This document shows, piece by piece, positions 33,955 to 43,332 of a DNA stretch of 64,000 nt (its first letter is position 1; each line of letters starts with the position of its first letter). A program made the position numbers and the translations under genes. The stretch comes from CAJXVA01 sp963761755. Its GTDB lineage: Bacteria; Myxococcota_A; Polyangia; Nannocystales; Nannocystaceae. The notes under the pieces were generated by a model. The model worked only from the letters and a program-made list of their open reading frames with translations. It had not been told where the DNA came from and did no database searches. The stretch lies in contig CAVXIC010000039.1 of the NCBI GenBank assembly GCA_963761755.1, positions 372,001-436,000 of the forward strand. The letters are read 5' to 3'.

Positions 33955-36858
33955 GTGGGGGTGACGCAACAGTACGTGGGATACGGGGACGACGTGGTCG
34001 AACCGGCCACCGGCGCCGATCCCGACGCGACGATCGCCGACGGACAGTCCGTCCCGCTCGACCCCCGCGCACCCTTCGAGCGCGGCGAGGTCCTGGGCCG
34101 CTACGTCGTCCTGGAGACCCTCGGCGCCGGCGGCATGGGCATCGTCTTGGCCGCCTACGACTCCACCCTCGACCGCCGCGTCGCCCTCAAGCTCCTCCAC
34201 CGCGGCGCCTCCTCCGACCCCGACAACCACACCCGCCTCCTTCGCGAAGCCCAGGCCCTCGCCAAGCTCTCCCACCCCGGCGTCGTCTCCGTCTACGACG
34301 TCGGCGAGCTCCGCGGCCAGGTCTTCATCGCCATGGAGTTCATCGACGGACCCAACCTCCGCCGCTGGCTCCGCGACAACCCCCGCGACACCCACCGCAT
34401 CCTCTCCTTCTTCCTCCGCGCCGGACGGGCCCTCCAGGCCGCCCACGACGCCGGCATCGTCCACCGCGACTTCAAGCCCGACAACGTCCTCATCGGCCCC
34501 GACGGCCGCGCCCACGTCACAGACTTCGGCCTCGCCCTCGAAGCCAACGTCGACCCCCTCTCCGCCGACCCCGGCACATCCTCCTCCACCACCCACGACC
34601 GCCTCACCCAGACCGGCGTCGTCATGGGCACACCCGCGTACATGCCCATCGAGCAGCACGCCGGCAAACCCACAGACCATCGCTCCGACCAGTTCTCCTT
34701 CTGCGTCGCCCTCTTCGAGGCCCTCTACGGCATCAGACCCTTCTCCGGCGCCAACGCCCGCGAGCTCTGCCTCGCCATCCGCCGCGCTCAGTTTCCTCCC
34801 GCCCCCGCTGGCGTCTCCGTCCCCCGCAGGGTCCACCGCGCCATCCTCCGCGGACTCGCACCCAAACCCGACGACCGCCACCCCAACATGCGCGCCCTCC
34901 TGCGCGCCATCAAGCCTCCCGCCCGCACCCGCAACACCTGGCTCGTCGGCTCGGTGGGCGGCCTCGCCCTGGGTGCCGGCCTCGTCGCCATCGTCAACAC
35001 CGACGCCGACTCCCAGCCCTGCTCCGCCTTCGCCGACCGCATGCGCGCCGTCTACGACGACGAGCACCAGCAGCAGATCCTCGCCGCCTTCACCGCCACC
35101 GGCCTCCCCTACGCCCAGGCCGCTTTCGACACCACCTCAGCCGCCCTCGACAGCTACGCCCAGCAGTGGGTCTCCGGCGCCACCGAGGCCTGCCTCGCCA
35201 CCGAGCGCGGCGAGCAGTCCGAGCACATGCTCGACCTCCGCATGCACTGCCTCGACCAAGACCTCGAAGCCCTCTCGGCCATGGTCGAGGTGCTCACCGA
35301 GGCCGACGCCTACGGCGTGCAGCAGGCCCCACAGGTCTCGACCAACCTTCCCGACGTTCGCCTGTGCTCCGACCTCGAGGCCCTTCCCGGCCTTGCGCTG
35401 CTGCCCGCCGATGCAGCCCAAGAAGCAGACGCGCGCACGCTGCTTCCGGTCCTGAGTCGGGCGCGCACGCTCATCATCTCCGACCGCCACGATGACGCCA
35501 ACGCGCTTCTCTCTCGGTACCAGGAGCGATTCGCCGCGAGCACCTACCCGGTCGTCGCGGCAAGCTACCAGGCCGCGATGGGTCGAATCCTGCGGCAACA
35601 GGAGAAGCTCGACGAGGCAGGCGAGCACCTCGAGACGGCCTTCGTCCTCGCCCTCGAGCACGGCCTGGACGACATCGCAGCCCGGTCCGCCATCATTCTC
35701 GGCGCGTTCCACAGTCAGGGCACGGACACCGCCGTCGCCATCCGCTGGTTCGACGTGTCGCTCGCGCTCTCGCGCGCCGCAGGCTCGTCGTGGATCGAGG
35801 CGAGCGCGCTCGCGACGTCCGCGGACCTCTACACGAGCATGGGTCAGCTGGATGAGGCCGTCGACCGGACGCGGCGCGCGGTCGAACTCATCGACGACGA
35901 TGACGACTACCCCCCGCGAGCCCGCGTGGAGCTGCTCTTGGCGTACGCCAGCGCGCTGCATCAGCGGGACAACGGAGACGCCGGGCTTCCGCAGCTGGAG
36001 GAGGCACGCAACGTCGTGCAGAGCCTCGACGGAGAGGGTCCTGCACTGATGAAGCTCGAGCACGAGCTCTCGGTGCGCGCGGCGCTGCGAGGAGACACCC
36101 AGACGGCGGTGCAACACACCGAGAAGACCCTCGAACTCGCAAGGATCGTCTACGGACCCGACTCTCGAAACGTCGCCGCCATGTCGACCAACCTCGCCGT
36201 GCACCTGCAGCACCTCGGTCGTTTCGAAGAATCGCGCCAGACGCTGGAGCGCGCGGCCGCGATCATGGAGCGCACGCGGAACACTCCGGTCGACACGCGA
36301 CGAGCCCAAGTCTTGATGAACCTTGCCAGCGTGCTCGTGGCCATGGATCGCCTCTCCGAGGCGAAAGCGAGCATCAGCGAGGGGGAGCGGCTCGCGGACG
36401 CGACCGACGCGAAGACGGAGCTGGCGTGCGTCGTGGCCAGCCTCTACGCGAACGTCGAACGCCTCGAGGGGGACCTGGTGGAGGCCAGACGACACGCAGA
36501 GCGCTCTTTGTCCATCGCCACCGACATCTTCGGCGAATCGCATTACCGGACCCGGGACGCCCTGACCGGTCTCGCCCACGTTGTCCTCGATCAGGGCCAC
36601 AACGACGAAGCACGAAGGCTGGCGGAAAGAGCCTCCGCCATCGACACCACCGTCAAGGGTGATCGCGGAGACGCATCCCTCGTGCTCGCGCTCGCGCTGT
36701 GGCGGCGCGACGGTGCGTCCGACGCCGACCGGCGCCGCGCCATCAGCCTCGCGCGTCGCGCCTACGCTGATTTGAAGGGGGCCCCCACGAAGTGGCGAGA
36801 GCTCGAAGAGGTTCGCGACTGGCTCGACCAACACGACCAGGGCTTCGCACCTGGTTGA
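33955..36858 (+). CDS. Ser/Thr protein kinase with transmembrane segment and TPR tail (copy 1)
   Basis: A 967-aa Hanks-type kinase. Residues about 46-310 form the kinase (GAGGMGIVLAA, VALKLLH, HRDFKPDN, DFGLALE, MGTPAYMPIEQ). A membrane segment (about 326-342, LVGSVGGLALGAGLVAI) leads to a long extracytoplasmic or cytoplasmic TPR-like region rich in Ala and acidic helices (about 480-960) with repeats such as MSTNLAVHLQHLGRFEESRQTLERA. GTG 33955 is preceded by AGGAG. The first about 430 codons are almost identical to those of the next gene, while the TPR parts differ. The gene pair is separated by 9 bp. Confidence 0.9.
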   Translation: MGVTQQYVGYGDDVVEPATGADPDATIADGQSVPLDPRAPFERGEVLGRYVVLETLGAGGMGIVLAAYDSTLDRRVALKLLHRGASSDPDNHTRLLREAQALAKLSHPGVVSVYDVGELRGQVFIAMEFIDGPNLRRWLRDNPRDTHRILSFFLRAGRALQAAHDAGIVHRDFKPDNVLIGPDGRAHVTDFGLALEANVDPLSADPGTSSSTTHDRLTQTGVVMGTPAYMPIEQHAGKPTDHRSDQFSFCVALFEALYGIRPFSGANARELCLAIRRAQFPPAPAGVSVPRRVHRAILRGLAPKPDDRHPNMRALLRAIKPPARTRNTWLVGSVGGLALGAGLVAIVNTDADSQPCSAFADRMRAVYDDEHQQQILAAFTATGLPYAQAAFDTTSAALDSYAQQWVSGATEACLATERGEQSEHMLDLRMHCLDQDLEALSAMVEVLTEADAYGVQQAPQVSTNLPDVRLCSDLEALPGLALLPADAAQEADARTLLPVLSRARTLIISDRHDDANALLSRYQERFAASTYPVVAASYQAAMGRILRQQEKLDEAGEHLETAFVLALEHGLDDIAARSAIILGAFHSQGTDTAVAIRWFDVSLALSRAAGSSWIEASALATSADLYTSMGQLDEAVDRTRRAVELIDDDDDYPPRARVELLLAYASALHQRDNGDAGLPQLEEARNVVQSLDGEGPALMKLEHELSVRAALRGDTQTAVQHTEKTLELARIVYGPDSRNVAAMSTNLAVHLQHLGRFEESRQTLERAAAIMERTRNTPVDTRRAQVLMNLASVLVAMDRLSEAKASISEGERLADATDAKTELACVVASLYANVERLEGDLVEARRHAERSLSIATDIFGESHYRTRDALTGLAHVVLDQGHNDEARRLAERASAIDTTVKGDRGDASLVLALALWRRDGASDADRRRAISLARRAYADLKGAPTKWRELEEVRDWLDQHDQGFAPG
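34003..35255 (+). repeat. 1253-bp direct repeat, copy 1 (kinase module)
   Basis: Covers most of the kinase, membrane and juxtamembrane coding sequence. Compared by eye with the copy at 36895-38147 I find three mismatches (34029, 34391, 34428), of which one changes an amino acid. The boundaries are sharp on both sides. The block uses C-ending codons far more uniformly than the flanking TPR sequence. Confidence 0.9.
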
Positions 36859-36867
36859 GCCCTTCCG

Positions 36868-39756
36868 ATGAACACCCGCGACTACTTCGACGAGCCGGCC
36901 ACCGGCGCCGATCCCGACGCAACGATCGCCGACGGACAGTCCGTCCCGCTCGACCCCCGCGCACCCTTCGAGCGCGGCGAGGTCCTGGGCCGCTACGTCG
37001 TCCTGGAGACCCTCGGCGCCGGCGGCATGGGCATCGTCTTGGCCGCCTACGACTCCACCCTCGACCGCCGCGTCGCCCTCAAGCTCCTCCACCGCGGCGC
37101 CTCCTCCGACCCCGACAACCACACCCGCCTCCTTCGCGAAGCCCAGGCCCTCGCCAAGCTCTCCCACCCCGGCGTCGTCTCCGTCTACGACGTCGGCGAG
37201 CTCCGCGGCCAGGTCTTCATCGCCATGGAGTTCATCGACGGACCCAACCTCCGCCGCTGGCTCCGCGACAACCCCCGCGACAACCACCGCATCCTCTCCT
37301 TCTTCCTCCGCGCCGGACGAGCCCTCCAGGCCGCCCACGACGCCGGCATCGTCCACCGCGACTTCAAGCCCGACAACGTCCTCATCGGCCCCGACGGCCG
37401 CGCCCACGTCACAGACTTCGGCCTCGCCCTCGAAGCCAACGTCGACCCCCTCTCCGCCGACCCCGGCACATCCTCCTCCACCACCCACGACCGCCTCACC
37501 CAGACCGGCGTCGTCATGGGCACACCCGCGTACATGCCCATCGAGCAGCACGCCGGCAAACCCACAGACCATCGCTCCGACCAGTTCTCCTTCTGCGTCG
37601 CCCTCTTCGAGGCCCTCTACGGCATCAGACCCTTCTCCGGCGCCAACGCCCGCGAGCTCTGCCTCGCCATCCGCCGCGCTCAGTTTCCTCCCGCCCCCGC
37701 TGGCGTCTCCGTCCCCCGCAGGGTCCACCGCGCCATCCTCCGCGGACTCGCACCCAAACCCGACGACCGCCACCCCAACATGCGCGCCCTCCTGCGCGCC
37801 ATCAAGCCTCCCGCCCGCACCCGCAACACCTGGCTCGTCGGCTCGGTGGGCGGCCTCGCCCTGGGTGCCGGCCTCGTCGCCATCGTCAACACCGACGCCG
37901 ACTCCCAGCCCTGCTCCGCCTTCGCCGACCGCATGCGCGCCGTCTACGACGACGAGCACCAGCAGCAGATCCTCGCCGCCTTCACCGCCACCGGCCTCCC
38001 CTACGCCCAGGCCGCTTTCGACACCACCTCAGCCGCCCTCGACAGCTACGCCCAGCAGTGGGTCTCCGGCGCCACCGAGGCCTGCCTCGCCACCGAGCGC
38101 GGCGAGCAGTCCGAGCACATGCTCGACCTCCGCATGCACTGCCTCGATCGAGGGCCGTCACGGGTTGGAGCGGCGGTCGAGCTCCTCGCGGACGCGGACA
38201 TGGACCTGGTCCGCAAGGCCGATTCCCTGGTCGCCGACCTTCCCGAACTCGAGATGTGTCGCGACCTCGACGCGCTCGAGCGCAACGCCGTGCTCCCCGC
38301 CAGTGAGGCTGAAGCCGCCCAGAGCGAGGTCCTCTTTGCTGTCCTCGACCGGGTCGAGAGCCTCAGCGTCGCGGGCCGCTATGCCGACGCAAAGACCACC
38401 TACGCCGAGTATGAGACCCGATTCGAGGCCAGCGCCTACCCTCCGGTGCTTGCGCGCGCCCTCCGACTCCGCGGTCGGCTCTCGGGCGCGGACAATGACG
38501 CCGATGCCGCGATCGCGACGTTCGAGCGCGTCTATGTCATCGCGCTCGAACACGGGCTCGACGCGGTCGGAGCCAGCGTCGCCAGCTCGTTGGCCTTCTA
38601 CCACTCCGAGTTTCGCTTCGCGTACGACGAAGCCGACTTCTACCTCGACGTCGCGCTGGCGCTGGGCCGGGCGAGCGGCTCTTCCCGGGTGCTCGCCGGC
38701 GTCTACGGAAATCTCGTCACGCTGCGCCTGCGACAATCCCGGTTCGACGAGGCCGTCGAAGCCGCGCAGAAGCAGGTCGAGTTCGCGGAGTCCGTCGTGC
38801 CGCTGGGCGTCTTGGACCTCGCGACGGCGCTCAACTCCCTGGCCGAAGCGCGCATGAAACGAGACGGGCCCGAAGCCGGCCTCGTGCCCTTCGAGCGCGC
38901 TCGAGCGCTGATCCTGGGGGACTTCGGCCGCGACCACCCCAAGCTCATTCCAGTATACCGCGGGTTCGCCACGATCCATCGGGCCATGGGCGACTCGAAA
39001 GAGGCTCTCGCACAGGCCCAGCGCGCCCTGGATGTCGCGCGCGCGGTCTACGGCCCCGGCAGCCTCGACGAGGCCTACGAGCTCGCCAACTATGCAGGAA
39101 TCGTCCGCGCCGACGGCAGGCAACAGGAGGCCCTGAAGATCTACCTCGACATCGACCAAACTTTCCAACGGGAGCTCGGCACGACACACCCCGTCCGGGC
39201 GAGTTTGCTCAACAACCTTGCGAGCCTCTACGTCGACCTCGACGAGCTGAACGAGGCCAGGGACAAGTTCGTCGGCGCGCTGGAAATCGCCGAGCTTCAC
39301 GCCGACGGACCCGACGCGACCGCGCTCATCCTGCGACGCAACACCGCCTCGATCGAGCTCCTGCTCGGGAACACCGACCGCGCCGAGCAGCACGCGAAGA
39401 ACGCGCTGGAACAGGCGCTGGCGATCTATGGCCCCGAGCACCCCGAGACCGCGATGAGCCACTCGGTGCTCGGACAGGTGGAGCTCCAGCAGGGCAAGTT
39501 CGTGGCGGCGCAGTCATCCCTGGAGCGCGCCCGACAGATCGGACAAGAGCTCGCCTCGGACCAAGCCAGGGGCGACTACTACCTCGGCCGCGCGCTCTAC
39601 GAGGACCCCGACGCCACGAACTCACAGCAGCAGCGCGCCCTCGCGCTGGTTCGTGGCGCCGAGAAGGCCCTCGGGTCGGAACGCAACGTCGCAGACGCGC
39701 ACGCCGAAGTGCGAGCGTGGCTCGACGAGCACGACGAGGACTTCACGTCGGGCTGA
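36868..39756 (+). CDS. Ser/Thr protein kinase with transmembrane segment and TPR tail (copy 2)
   Basis: A 962-aa paralogue of the preceding gene. The kinase, membrane segment and the first part of the sensor region match copy 1 residue for residue except one visible change (RDTHR to RDNHR); similarity ends abruptly after MHCLD. The downstream region is again TPR-like (for example LLNNLASLYVDLDELNEARDKF and SVLGQVELQQGKFVAAQSSLERA) but unrelated at the residue level. All catalytic motifs are present. This looks like one kinase module joined to two different TPR sensors or protein-interaction arms. The last 14 bp overlap the convergent pseudouridine synthase gene. Confidence 0.9.
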   Translation: MNTRDYFDEPATGADPDATIADGQSVPLDPRAPFERGEVLGRYVVLETLGAGGMGIVLAAYDSTLDRRVALKLLHRGASSDPDNHTRLLREAQALAKLSHPGVVSVYDVGELRGQVFIAMEFIDGPNLRRWLRDNPRDNHRILSFFLRAGRALQAAHDAGIVHRDFKPDNVLIGPDGRAHVTDFGLALEANVDPLSADPGTSSSTTHDRLTQTGVVMGTPAYMPIEQHAGKPTDHRSDQFSFCVALFEALYGIRPFSGANARELCLAIRRAQFPPAPAGVSVPRRVHRAILRGLAPKPDDRHPNMRALLRAIKPPARTRNTWLVGSVGGLALGAGLVAIVNTDADSQPCSAFADRMRAVYDDEHQQQILAAFTATGLPYAQAAFDTTSAALDSYAQQWVSGATEACLATERGEQSEHMLDLRMHCLDRGPSRVGAAVELLADADMDLVRKADSLVADLPELEMCRDLDALERNAVLPASEAEAAQSEVLFAVLDRVESLSVAGRYADAKTTYAEYETRFEASAYPPVLARALRLRGRLSGADNDADAAIATFERVYVIALEHGLDAVGASVASSLAFYHSEFRFAYDEADFYLDVALALGRASGSSRVLAGVYGNLVTLRLRQSRFDEAVEAAQKQVEFAESVVPLGVLDLATALNSLAEARMKRDGPEAGLVPFERARALILGDFGRDHPKLIPVYRGFATIHRAMGDSKEALAQAQRALDVARAVYGPGSLDEAYELANYAGIVRADGRQQEALKIYLDIDQTFQRELGTTHPVRASLLNNLASLYVDLDELNEARDKFVGALEIAELHADGPDATALILRRNTASIELLLGNTDRAEQHAKNALEQALAIYGPEHPETAMSHSVLGQVELQQGKFVAAQSSLERARQIGQELASDQARGDYYLGRALYEDPDATNSQQQRALALVRGAEKALGSERNVADAHAEVRAWLDEHDEDFTSG
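36895..38147 (+). repeat. 1253-bp direct repeat, copy 2 (kinase module)
   Basis: Second copy of the block, displaced by 2892 bp from the first. Near identity at synonymous sites means a recent duplication or ongoing gene conversion limited to the kinase module. Confidence 0.9.
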
Positions 39757-40417
39757 AGTCCTCGGCACCATGATCTCGAACATCCACGATCCCGCCGCGT
39801 GGATGTTCGAAGCGCAGGCGCCACGCGTGAAGCATCAGCCGCGGCGCCTGGTGATCCCCATAGAAGCGGTCGCCGACGATCGGCCACCCCGCCTCGGCGC
39901 AGTGCACTCGAATCTGGTGGGCACGGCCGGTGATCGGCCTCGCCTCGACCAACACCGTCCCGTCATCGCGCCGCTGCAGCACCTCGAACTCCGTAATCGC
40001 CTTCTTCCCTCCCGAGCGCACCGCCGTATATCGGGTCGCCTTGTGACGCTTGTCGCGGCCGAGGAAGTTCTCGATCGTCCACCGGGCGGAGGGCGGGTCC
40101 GACCGCGGCCGAACGACCGCACGGTAGCGCTTGTCCAAGGCGTGGGTGGCGAACATCTCGGTCATCGCCGCGTTGAGCTGGGCATCGGTCGCGAACAGCA
40201 CCAGCCCCGAGGTGTCGACGTCGAGTCGGTGATGAAGGAACGCATCCTTCCCGCCGCGGTCCCGAACGAAGGCCGCGACCGCCCCGGCCAGATGCGGACG
40301 CGCCGGGTCCACGGTGGCATGAACCGCGAGCCCGGCGGGCTTGCTCACCACCAGCAGACCATCCGCGTCGTGGCGCACGTCGGTGGGGTTCAAGGAGAAC
40401 GGAGCCCAGCGCGGCAC
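39743..40417 (-). CDS. RluA-family pseudouridine synthase
   Basis: A 224-aa RNA-modifying enzyme that isomerises uridine to pseudouridine in rRNA or tRNA. The catalytic motif HHRLDVDTSGL contains the essential Asp; further family features are VVSKPAGLAVH near the N-terminus, ARPITGRAHQIRVH, and GDRFYGD. There is no S4 RNA-binding domain, so it is a short-form member and its target cannot be assigned. The gene starts at GTG 40417. Confidence 0.9.
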   Translation of the reverse strand: MPRWAPFSLNPTDVRHDADGLLVVSKPAGLAVHATVDPARPHLAGAVAAFVRDRGGKDAFLHHRLDVDTSGLVLFATDAQLNAAMTEMFATHALDKRYRAVVRPRSDPPSARWTIENFLGRDKRHKATRYTAVRSGGKKAITEFEVLQRRDDGTVLVEARPITGRAHQIRVHCAEAGWPIVGDRFYGDHQAPRLMLHAWRLRFEHPRGGIVDVRDHGAEDFSPT

Positions 40418-40515
40418 TTTGGTGACGATACCGCGATACGGATCATGGCCTCGTCCCGTTGATTCGTCCGAGACCCGCTTGACATCACATCGCGGGTCGC
40501 GAAGCCTGGAGCCGG

Positions 40516-41769
40516 GTGTCGACGCAACGCAACCTCATCTTTCCCCTCGCCGCGCTGATCGTGCTCTCGATCCTCGCTGTGGCCGACGGTGCGTACTTGA
40601 TGCGCGTTCACATCGACTACGCAACCGGCGTGAACACCGTTGCGGGCGCCTGCTACGAGCTGGCGGAGAACGGCTGCTCGGTGACCGGCGGCCGCTTCGG
40701 GTCCTTCGTGGGCATCCCGGTCGCGGCCATCGGGTTCGCTGGCGCCTTGGCGACGCTGGGCTGCGCGATCATGGCGATGCGCCGCCGGGCCCAGCCGCAC
40801 GACGCCTTCCGCTCCATCATCTTCGCGCTGGCGGGCCTGAGCGTCCTCGCGTCGGCGGTCATGGGCACCCTGTCCGCCATCGAGGGGTCCTTCTGTCCTT
40901 TCTGCGTGGTCTGGTACGGCATCAACGCGCTGCTCTTCGCTGCGGCGATGTTCGTCCGAGATCGCGACCTCACCCCGGGCGACCTGCTCGACGACGCGCT
41001 GAGCAACGCGGCGTTCGTGCCGATCGCCATCTTCGGGGTCTCCCTCAGCGGCGCCGTCTTGTGGCACCACGGCGTCCTCGACCGGCAGCAGGCCGAGCAG
41101 GACGCAAAGGTCGAAGCCAACGCGCCGGAGATCGCCGCCACCATCTTGCGGGAGAACCAGACCTTCGACAGGGGTCCCGTCGTCGGCGTGCTGCAGATGC
41201 GCGACAACCCGACAAAGCTCGTCGGCGGTGCGACGCTCGAGCAGGCCGACGTGGTCATCGTCGAGTTCGGCGACTTCCAGTGCCCCTTCTGCAAGAAGCT
41301 GTGGGTCAACCTGGAGGAGTACCTCGCCTCCACGGACCGCAGCATTCGCGTGCATTTCGCCCACTACCCGCTCAACGACGCCTGCAACCCGGGCATCAAC
41401 GACCTGCATCCCCACGCCTGCCAAGCCGCCGTCGCTGCGGTGTGTGCCGAGAAGCAGGACGCGTTTTGGTCCTTCGGCGACGTCGTCTTCGAGAACCAGA
41501 CCTCGCTCGAACGCGACGACCTGGCCGACTACGCACGCGAGGCCGGTCTCGACGCGGACGCGTTCGCCACCTGCCTCGACGATCCTCGCTCGATGGGCCA
41601 GGTCCGCTACGACATCGGCATGGGGGGCAAGGCCGACCTCAGCGCGACCCCCACGTTCTTCGTCAACGGCTATCCGGTGACCGGGGCGTTCCCACCCGCC
41701 GTACTCGAGGAGATCATCGCGCAGATTCTCGCCCACGACGCTCAGCAGGCGCCGCCCGCCGGCGCGTGA
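40516..41769 (+). CDS. VKOR-DsbA fusion: membrane disulfide-bond forming protein
   Basis: A 417-aa protein joining two parts of an oxidative folding pathway. The N-terminal vitamin K epoxide reductase-like domain (about 8-155) has four or five membrane segments, a loop Cys pair (CYELAENGCS) and the redox pair CPFC near a membrane segment. After a further membrane helix (about 174-190) comes a thioredoxin-fold DsbA-like domain (about 235-400) with EFGDFQCPFCKK and the cis-Pro loop SATPTFFVNG. The VKOR half would reoxidise the DsbA half using quinone. The start is GTG 40516. Confidence 0.9.
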   Translation: MSTQRNLIFPLAALIVLSILAVADGAYLMRVHIDYATGVNTVAGACYELAENGCSVTGGRFGSFVGIPVAAIGFAGALATLGCAIMAMRRRAQPHDAFRSIIFALAGLSVLASAVMGTLSAIEGSFCPFCVVWYGINALLFAAAMFVRDRDLTPGDLLDDALSNAAFVPIAIFGVSLSGAVLWHHGVLDRQQAEQDAKVEANAPEIAATILRENQTFDRGPVVGVLQMRDNPTKLVGGATLEQADVVIVEFGDFQCPFCKKLWVNLEEYLASTDRSIRVHFAHYPLNDACNPGINDLHPHACQAAVAAVCAEKQDAFWSFGDVVFENQTSLERDDLADYAREAGLDADAFATCLDDPRSMGQVRYDIGMGGKADLSATPTFFVNGYPVTGAFPPAVLEEIIAQILAHDAQQAPPAGA

Positions 41770-41805
41770 AGCAGCACGCTCGCGGCGGACCCGGGCCAGC
41801 CCGGT

Positions 41806-42576
41806 TCAGCGGTTTCGGGGAAGAGCCGGCGCCCGCGGCCGCGCCGGGGCCCTGGTTCTCTTGCTCTTGCTCTTGCTCTTGCTCTTGCTCTTGCTCTTGC
41901 TCTTGCTCTGGGCGCTGATCGTTTCGCGCGCCTGCTTGACCGCGGTCGCTTCTCCCGACCCGGTCGACTTGATCGTGTACTGGTGGGCGTTGGCACCCCA
42001 CCGCTGGTTGTTGAGGTGAATGAGCGGGATGGTTCCCTCGACCCCGGTGAAGGTCTCCGAGTAGACCGTCTTGCCGTCCTTGCTCAGCTTGGCCTCCTTG
42101 TAGTCCACGTCGTCGCCGTTCTCGTCGACGAAGCAGATCTTTGCCACCAGGTCCTTCTTCGCCTTGCCCCCGGTCCGGCGGATCTCCAGCGTGTACGCGC
42201 TGTTGACGACCGGCGTGCCCACGAACTGGCGCTCGGTCGACACTGCGCCCGTCTGGGGGCGATCGAGGGGCAGGGAGCGGGGCCCGATCTTCCATCCACC
42301 GTCTTCCCCCTCGTTCCAGGTGTCCTTGATCTCCTTGCTCGTGGCCGCGAACTTCTCGAGGTCGTCGATGCACTTGTGCGCCGCGGCTTCGTCCTTGGTG
42401 TTCATCTTCTTGCACACGAACTTTCCGACCGGCACGTAGAACTTGGAGACCTTCTTGCTAGCTTTGACCCACGTGGACTTGCAGCTGGTCGCAGCGTGCG
42501 CCTGGGTGGGGATGACGAGCGCCCCTGTGGCGAGGACGGTGGTCAGGGAGGTGACGAGGAGGATTCGGTTGAGCAT
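41806..42576 (-). CDS. secreted hypothetical protein with Ser-Lys repeat tail
   Basis: A 256-aa protein with a clear Sec signal peptide (LLVTSLTTVLATGALVIP, cleavage near AHA-A). The mature part has three Cys near its start and a strand-rich region (YTLEIRRTGG, KICFVDENGDDVDY, HQYTIKSTG). It ends with eight Ser-Lys dipeptides followed by an Arg/Pro/Ala-rich basic tail, encoded by a perfect hexanucleotide repeat. No family was recognised. ATG 42576 gives the signal peptide directly. Confidence 0.65.
   Translation of the reverse strand: MLNRILLVTSLTTVLATGALVIPTQAHAATSCKSTWVKASKKVSKFYVPVGKFVCKKMNTKDEAAAHKCIDDLEKFAATSKEIKDTWNEGEDGGWKIGPRSLPLDRPQTGAVSTERQFVGTPVVNSAYTLEIRRTGGKAKKDLVAKICFVDENGDDVDYKEAKLSKDGKTVYSETFTGVEGTIPLIHLNNQRWGANAHQYTIKSTGSGEATAVKQARETISAQSKSKSKSKSKSKSKSKRTRAPARPRAPALPRNR
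41861..41908. repeat. hexanucleotide microsatellite (TTGCTC)8
   Basis: Eight perfect copies of TTGCTC on the plus strand encode eight Ser-Lys pairs on the minus strand. Slippage would add or remove whole dipeptides without shifting the frame. Confidence 0.95.
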
Positions 42577-42711
42577 CGGAGGTCCTTCGTTCGCCCGCCG
42601 CGGCGCGGCAGGCTCGGTGGTACAGAGGGCAAAGACCCGGGTTGGATTGCCCTCGAGCATTTTTTTTTCCGAACCCGAACCGAACCCCCATCGGCCGGGG
42701 TGTAATGACGT

Positions 42712-43332
42712 GTGGCAGCTGCGTCCCGACTGAGCGTCCCCGCGGCGCCCCGCGAGCTCGATGAGCTCACGCTCGCCCGAGCCCGTCGGGGCGACCCAGA
42801 GGGCTGCCGTCGGTTCGTGCTCGCCTACCAGCGCCGAGTGTTTGCGGCGATCGGCCGCATCCTCGGCCCGCGGTGCAGCCGTGCCCACGTCGAGGACCTC
42901 GCCCAGGAGACGTTCCTCAAGGCCCTACGCGCGCTTCCACGCTTCGATCCCAGCGGGCCCGCGCGCGTGTCGACCTGGTTGCTCACGATCGCGACGCGCG
43001 TCGCCCTCAGTGAGCTGCGACGAAAGCGGGTCGAGATCGATCCGAGCAACACTGTCCCGAACACCGACCTTGGCGCCGATGCCCAACATCCCCAAGATCC
43101 CCAAGATCCCCAAGATCCCTATGCCCAGCTCGATGCTCGGCGCACGCTGTCCCAGATCGCCCAAGCGCTCACCCCCGAGCAGCGGGCGGTCTTCGTGCTC
43201 CGCGACATTCACGGGCTGACCGAGACCGAGGTCGCCGCGGCGCTCGACCTCGACGTCTCCGCGGCAAAATCCAGACTGCATCGCGCACGCGCTCGACTCA
43301 GACGCGCGCTCACGGAGGCCAACCATGACTGA
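42712..43332 (+). CDS. ECF-type RNA polymerase sigma factor
   Basis: A 206-aa sigma70-family protein. Region 2 is visible as RRFVLAYQRRVFAAIGRIL and VEDLAQETFLKALRALPRF with VSTWLLTIATR; region 4 as LTPEQRAVFVLRDIHGLTETEVAAALDL, then KSRLHRARARLR. Between them the linker contains three PQD units encoded by a 9-bp tandem repeat. The GTG at 42712 is the likely start. The stop overlaps the start of the FecR-domain gene by 8 bp, the usual sigma/anti-sigma arrangement. Confidence 0.88.
   Translation: MAAASRLSVPAAPRELDELTLARARRGDPEGCRRFVLAYQRRVFAAIGRILGPRCSRAHVEDLAQETFLKALRALPRFDPSGPARVSTWLLTIATRVALSELRRKRVEIDPSNTVPNTDLGADAQHPQDPQDPQDPYAQLDARRTLSQIAQALTPEQRAVFVLRDIHGLTETEVAAALDLDVSAAKSRLHRARARLRRALTEANHD
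43090..43116 (+). repeat. 9-bp tandem repeat inside the ECF sigma gene
   Basis: Three copies of CCCCAAGAT encode Pro-Gln-Asp three times in the linker between sigma regions 2 and 4. Confidence 0.85.

Noticed and set aside
35137..37959. A 940-codon Val/Gly/Glu/Asp-rich frame on the minus strand opposite the tandem kinases.
   Set aside because: It is the mirror of codons ending in C on the plus strand; the kinase motifs on the plus strand are unambiguous.
42660..42668. Run of nine T as a terminator for a plus-strand transcript.
   Set aside because: No stem precedes it and it lies between divergent genes; more probably promoter-region DNA.
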